Source of the DNA: Tigriopus japonicus
Taxonomy: Eukaryota; Arthropoda; Copepoda; Harpacticoida; Harpacticidae
Direction of reading: 5' to 3'
Length of the DNA: 64,000 nt
NCBI GenBank assembly: GCA_010645155.1
Contig: CM021316.1
Coordinates: forward strand, 4,656,644-4,720,643
Numbering within the stretch: position 1 is the first letter of the stretch; every line of letters begins with the position of its first letter. A program made the position numbers and the translations under genes. Shown here one piece after another: positions 59,164 to 64,000 of this stretch. The notes beneath the pieces are model-generated. The model was not told the origin of the DNA, did not search any database, and saw nothing but the letters and a program-made list of their open reading frames with translations.

Positions 59164-59712
59164 ATGGCCCGGAATAATATTTGAAAAAAAAGTGACAAAA
59201 TATCCAACATATAGTTTCTGCAAAAGCCCAAAATATTTCTAAAAAAAGCTGGATATTGAAGAAATATTTTTCTTGACAAGGCCATTATTTCGTATTTTTG
59301 TCTGTGTGCACCAATTTTCCAAATTTGTTCTTGTTGAATTTGATGCATTTGGGGTTGTTTGGAGGGATACTTAGCAAGGAATTGATTTAACAATACAATT
59401 TTCAATTTGCCTCAATAGATGGCGCGGTTTTTTTTCGTATATGACAGTAGTTTTGGTTGTAAATTTTTGGCCTTAGTGCAAATGCTATTTTATAAAGATT
59501 TTTGTATTTTGGGTTCATTTTGGGTAAGCTCTATTGAGCATTGGTCATTCGTTTATTTTCTTCAATTTTGCCCGAAATATTTTTTTCGACAAGAATAATC
59601 GAGAAACTATTTATTTTTTCCTTGAAAAAGCCAAAATATTTAAAAAATCGAGAAAAAGTGGAGAAATATTTTTAAAAAAATTATATTCTAAAAAAATCAT
59701 TTCCGGGCCCTA
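59164..59712 (-). mobile_element. Element E copy 2: hAT-type MITE in opposite orientation, downstream of carboxypeptidase exon 8
   Basis: Reverse-complement homologue of 54981-55514 over nearly its whole length, sharing for example GATGGCGCGGTTTTTTTTCG. The ends are TATGGCCCGG and CCGGGCCCTA. The flanking 8-bp duplication is GTTATGAG (59156-59163) / CTTATGAG (59713-59720), one mismatch. Non-coding. Confidence 0.83.
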
Positions 59713-59720
59713 CTTATGAG

Positions 59721-60317
59721 TTATGATGGACTCATTCATGAATTTCATGATCGTGAAAGAGATTTTCCAATAGAAATGACGCGTGAAATTTGAAAATAAC
59801 AAAGATTGAAGGAAAGTTATCGGATTGTTTGAAATGAGAACACTTGCAGAGATCGCACATTCATGACACTTTTGACCCCAAAGAGAAGCACGAAAGACTG
59901 GATCAGATGTTAAAACTGAGTCTAAAGAAGATGTTGTCACGATGATGTGAAAAAAAGATCACAAGTTCACGTTCCGTCCAAAGACAGAAAAGACATATAT
60001 CTTCTTGACATTACATGCATAAGCGCACTTCGTGGGTTTACCAATTATGCAATGCATCGTAAATTTAGTAAGAAACCGATGAAGATGTTACAATATGAAA
60101 TGTATTTACTCAAATCCTTATGTACGGTTCAACAGTGTAATATGCTCGAAAAAGCAATTAAACCTCTCGTTAGAAAGAAGTCTTGAATTCAGCTAATTCA
60201 GGTAAGCTCTTTCGATCATTGTTATTCGATCACTTAAGTAGAAATAGTTTTAAGGCAAAAGGAAAAGAGGGTAACTGAAAACGGGTTAGCGTCATTGAAG
60301 CCTAACATTGCTTCACG
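59721..60317. other. Unassigned sequence downstream of element E copy 2
   Basis: A 79-codon plus-strand frame (59947-60186) is Lys/Met-rich and unrecognised. No homology to the missing carboxypeptidase exons is visible. Confidence 0.4.
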
Positions 60318-60991
60318 TTATTTGAATTGATCAGTCCAGGTATGAATTTTGTCGTCGGCCGCAATTAGGCCACATCCTTTTCCCGTCCCATTCACTTCCA
60401 TGCTCCAGATTCGCCCTAAAGACTCTGCTCTTAGGTCCCGCCTGATAATACTTCTGGCACTTTTGGCGAAACACTGTACCACTTTGTCTATTGGAGCGGT
60501 GGAGAAAATGCCAAAGTTCACCATTTTACAATCTTCTTGCTTCAAGAATTCGCGCAACCGCTTCCTCAGATTTACTAAATCGTCTTCCTTCAGGATGACG
60601 ATTTTTTCGAAGGTGAGCTTGTCGCCCACCGGGATTTGATAAGAAATCCACTCACTTAAGTCTTGAGCTGGAAGTTTTCGAAACTCTTTTGGCTCGACGA
60701 AGCGATGCTCGGACTCTTTTGCGTACCACGTGGGATCTCGATAAGCCACATAGATAGTGTTGGCCATGTGGCTAAACAAAGGTTCGTCGGAAAAGCTACC
60801 ACTTCTTTCGAGTTGAGTCTTCGAATTGGAACTGAGGTGATCCTCAATATCGTGGGCATTGCCCTCGTCCTCATCTTTGGGGCTGTTCCAGGACGCTTTC
60901 GTTCCATAATAGTCGTTCCATCCATAGGCGCTCTCGTCGTGGCAAGCAGTGGACATCTTTCTGTTTATACTCGTCCCTTGGATTTCCGTGG
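60318..60991 (-). CDS. Unrecognised protein-coding exon, 3' end of a minus-strand gene
   Basis: A minus-strand frame ends in TAA at 60318-60320 and is open back to 61025. A polypyrimidine tract with acceptor (TTTGTCAG, ending at 60992) suggests the exon starts at 60991. If unspliced, an internal ATG at 60954-60956 would give about 212 residues. The frame has even amino-acid composition, aromatic residues and blocks such as NTIYVAYRDPTWYAKE, LSEWISYQIPVGDKLTFEKI and SLGRIWSMEVNGTGKGCG, all coding-like. No family is recognised. An upstream minus-strand open segment (61022-61324, containing WDEKRVDNRGISGTINALLC) may be an earlier exon, but a donor joining them could not be identified. If the carboxypeptidase continues past this window, this gene lies inside its intron. 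Confidence 0.5.
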
Positions 60992-61324
60992 CTGACAAAG
61001 AGGAAGAAATTGTCCAGAGGTTCAAAATATGATCAATTTCTGCTTCAGTGTTTGTTTTCCCAAGTCCCCGGGATCAATGACGAGTGGACATGGAAATCTG
61101 TTTTCATCCGTGTCTAGGCTCTCTTGTTCCATGCAAGCGCACAACAGTGCGTTGATTGTTCCGCTGATTCCTCGATTGTCGACGCGTTTTTCGTCCCACG
61201 CTCCCTTCAAAAGAGCATGACGATCAAGATGATGACGACAAGGATGATGTTGCCTGATGTAGGGAGAAGACATCAGGTTCAGTTTGCGGCCTTTCAAATC
61301 CTCGAGTAGAAATGAGTTGTTCAC

Positions 61325-62699
61325 GCACGCACAAACACCGCGCCCATTGTTTCTAGATATGCGTCTTTGTATGGGCGGGGCTGGCAGGACCTAGATGAAC
61401 ATGCTCTCGTTTGACATGAGTGAAGTTGTATTAGCCATCGCTTGTGGGCGAGCAGGAGAAAAAAAAATTGAATTCTAATCGTGCTTTTGGACGCTCTCTC
61501 CAGCACTCAATTGATTTCATGAGCAGAAGTGCTTTCCTTTTGTTTGGATTTTATGAACATCATAGATGATATTAGCTATCAGTTGCTTTTTTCCAGAAAG
61601 TATCTATCTTGAGAACGGTCTACCGTTGTTAAATATTTCTTAGGATTCTTGTAATTAAAATAGGCATATAAGAAGGAATTTTAGAGACAATTATTTCTAG
61701 GTGACAGCACATTCTGTAGTTGAAATGGTGTCCCAAATCAATTTGCACATTTGTTCGGCAACCTCGCCACCGAAATATAGACAAAAAAAGTTATTTTTCA
61801 GCTGAAAATCGGCAAAAAATGGTTTACTTCTTAACTGGTCACTTAAAAGGTCAAAATTGTTTTTTTATGTTGTTTCTTCAGTCGGCATTTTTTTATGTTC
61901 TCGATATTTAGGTCGAAACTTTTTGCTCTCGTTCTCCCACTTATAAAAAAATTGACGACCTTTTTTAGGTCGGATCTAAATTTCCAAAATGATCTCAAAA
62001 AAATCAAAAAATGCTCGAAGTTGTAAAACCCAAAAGACTTTTTTAAAGAAAACAACTTTTTAATCTTCTCTCTACGCTGTGATACAAAAATATTTTGCCG
62101 CCTATGAAACAAGACAAAATCTCAAATATCTTCTCTTTTCCAAAATTAAAAACGAAATCTAAAAGATGCTTTTGCTTTACATCTTTCGATCAGTTACTTT
62201 TTGCTTTTACACTTTACCATACGAGTAATCAAAAGTGCCAGAGGAACTTGATCCCCTCGGCTAGTTTCTGACCATATTTGGGATGTCCATGGTTCCAGAT
62301 TGTTTTCAAAAAGTAATGTTCAAGAGTTGTATTGATCTCTTATTCCAAAACGACACATACATCAGTTGCTTCAGATGTTGAAGCTGTCTGTGCGCATGTA
62401 TAAAGCTGAATTAGTTTAATACAAGATAAACTAAAGTCACATTAACTTGCCTTGAAATGGAAGACGTTTCGTATTGGCGAGGACAAGAAAGGTAATGGTC
62501 CAGAAAAGATTGCATAGCTTCATAAGGTAACAACAAAGATTTCTCAAAATTTGACAGGACCAAGAGATATCGACCTGGACCCTGATGATGGCATAGTTCC
62601 GCAAAATTACTTGGTTCAAATTTTGATTATTGATTTACCGCCCAGAATACTAAAAATATATAGGGGGTATTGTTGAAAGAGAGAAAAGAAAGAACACTG
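61325..62699. other. Unassigned AT-rich intergenic sequence
   Basis: No gene recognised. A segment around 61890-61990 (repeated TTTAGGTCG and ATTGACGACC) recalls the GTCGACCTAAA motifs of element C and may be a decayed relative. Confidence 0.35.
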
Positions 62700-63440
62700 G
62701 AATTGCCGGCACATTTTAGGTTAAAATAAAATCAGGTGGGAGCAAAGTCAACAGTCTTGATGCCTGATTTGAAAGACGCACAAGAAGGGGTTGAACAGAG
62801 ATTTAGGGGCAATGAGTTCCAATAATGAATTATTCTATTGCTGAAGTAGTGACGTCGGCATCTCAACTTGGCAGCCTCTGGTCGTAAGAGGCCTGACGAG
62901 GCACTTTTCGTGTGGAAAGAATGGAAAGGTTGGTTAGGAAGTGAAAGCATCATCTCTATATTCACCATACGGGAAGTGTGATTTTCCTCGTGAAGAGTTT
63001 GTGCGCTAGGGTGAGGTCGAAATCAACCCTCCTTCGTTCCAAAGAGTGTAGGACTTCGCTGCCCCGCCGTTGGACGATTGCACGAATGTCTTTTTTGAGG
63101 ACTGGACACCATACCTGAGTGGTGAACTCCAATAAAAGGCGAGCATAAACTTCGGAAAGGAGGGTCCACACCTCGGTGTCTCTAGTGAGAAAGTGGCGCT
63201 TTAGGATCCCAAGGACACGGTTTGCTTTCGTCGTGACATCCAAACAATGGGCACTGAAGTTGTTTTGAGGGTCAAAAATCACCCCGAGATCTCTCTGAGA
63301 GTTTTTCCCGGAAAAACATTGGCCCTCGACACTCGAGGAGGAAAATGACCTTAACGACCGATCCTTCTCAAACTGTACGAAAAACTACGAATTTAGCTCC
63401 ATGCCGTTGTTAGAAATGTGTTCTAACCTCCCTTGGATTG
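62700..63440 (-). pseudogene. LINE reverse-transcriptase C-terminal remnant
   Basis: Minus-strand frames give, in order, SQRDLGVIFDPQNNFSAH, TTKANRVLGILKRHFLTRDT, EVYARLLLEFTTQVWCPVLK, KDIRAIVQRRGSEVLHSLER, RRVDFDLTLAHKLF and, after a frameshift near 62965, FSNRIIHYWNSLPLNLCS and SFKSGIKTVDF. This is the well-known DLGV.(F/D)......H......KAN..LG...R.F..R......LY...(V)RP.LEY...VW.P..KKDI..IE.VQRR arrangement of Jockey/CR1-type ORF2 C-termini. Frames are broken, so it is inactive. It is a different family from the fragment at 45.8 kb. Confidence 0.85.
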
Positions 63441-64000
63441 TTCTAACACTCAAACAACCCGACTCAAACAGAATTCACATCATGTTATGAATCCTAATTT
63501 TCTCTTTTAACTATCACTGAACCATCATCAAAATTTGAATCCACGGAAACAAAGCATAAAAGGGCAATTGCATATTTTCCTTTGGGCACTTCTCAAATCA
63601 TGGACACCATCAACCTTTACCAAAAAAAAGAACCTAAGGAAATCAATTCATTTTTATGGTTTCCTATAGACTGACAAAAAGTGTTTAATGTAAAAGTAGT
63701 TTAAAAAATGACTGATAGACATATCTTATATAATAAACCTTCTTCGTTTGAAATAGGTAAGGCCAAGAAAATTGATTTTGCGATGATTGCCAACAAGCAA
63801 AGATTTATGTGTCATACTGTACTGATAAAAAGGGTTGTAAGATTGCTCTGTGCTGATTTTATTGCATTGGCAGTTGAAACAGGTGTGAAATATTACAGAA
63901 ACGACGAAAAAAGGAAAAACTTAATACCTAATGTTTTCTTTTGAAATCAGAAGCAAAATTTTGACTGTTTCCCGGTCTAAACGTGATTACTGGATCAATT
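63441..64000. other. Unassigned window edge
   Basis: A 78-codon plus-strand frame (63708-63944) is not recognised and lacks splice context. Nothing else seen. Confidence 0.35.

Noticed and set aside
59947..60186. Missing carboxypeptidase exon
   Set aside because: The frame is Lys/Met-rich, lacks LDPW- or HHLD-like motifs and has no acceptor in phase 2.

Overview
This is nuclear DNA of an animal. Four genes with clear homologues have spliceosomal introns with GT/AG borders, and AT-rich intergenic DNA is crowded with transposable elements. Gene content (GM2-activator-like lipid-binding protein, Hsc70-interacting protein ST13/Hip, a sarcalumenin-type GTPase, an S28 Pro-X carboxypeptidase) together with hAT, mariner, BEL/Pao and non-LTR elements suggests an arthropod, most likely a crustacean such as a copepod. 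That placement is inference; no species marker is present.

Layout. 1-7.5 kb: no recognisable gene. 7.5-14.4 kb (+): four-exon GM2-activator/ML-domain gene with a dead Tc1/mariner copy in its last intron. 16.8-18.4 kb (+): intronless Cys-rich predicted secreted protein. 18.8-28.8 kb (-): ST13/Hip in three coding exons; its 8.6-kb second intron holds a complete ten-exon gene on the opposite strand (20.7-27.4 kb, +). That nested gene encodes a predicted lumenal protein with six PAN/Apple-like Cys-rich repeats joined to a sarcalumenin/EHD-type GTPase. 29.4-46.6 kb: a transposon graveyard. Several non-autonomous elements with 8-bp target duplications (hAT type) are present, three of them nested one inside another, and four carry their own internal minisatellite. 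48.9-51.9 kb (+): decayed BEL/Pao retrotransposon, followed by a tRNA-derived SINE that shares its 3' tail with a LINE fragment at 45.8 kb. 54.6-59.1 kb (+): eight exons of a Pro-X carboxypeptidase whose final catalytic exons are not in the window; two inverted copies of one hAT-type MITE lie in its introns. 60.3-61.3 kb (-): an unrecognised coding region. 62.7-63.4 kb (-): LINE reverse-transcriptase remnant.

The genes do not form a pathway. GM2A-like, sarcalumenin-like and carboxypeptidase products are all predicted to enter the secretory or endolysosomal system, whereas ST13 is a cytosolic co-chaperone. The most notable items are the PAN-repeat/sarcalumenin fusion encoded antisense inside ST13, and the cleanly dissectable nested transposons. 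Exon borders were set by eye from homology, reading frame and splice consensus; no search or alignment program was run.
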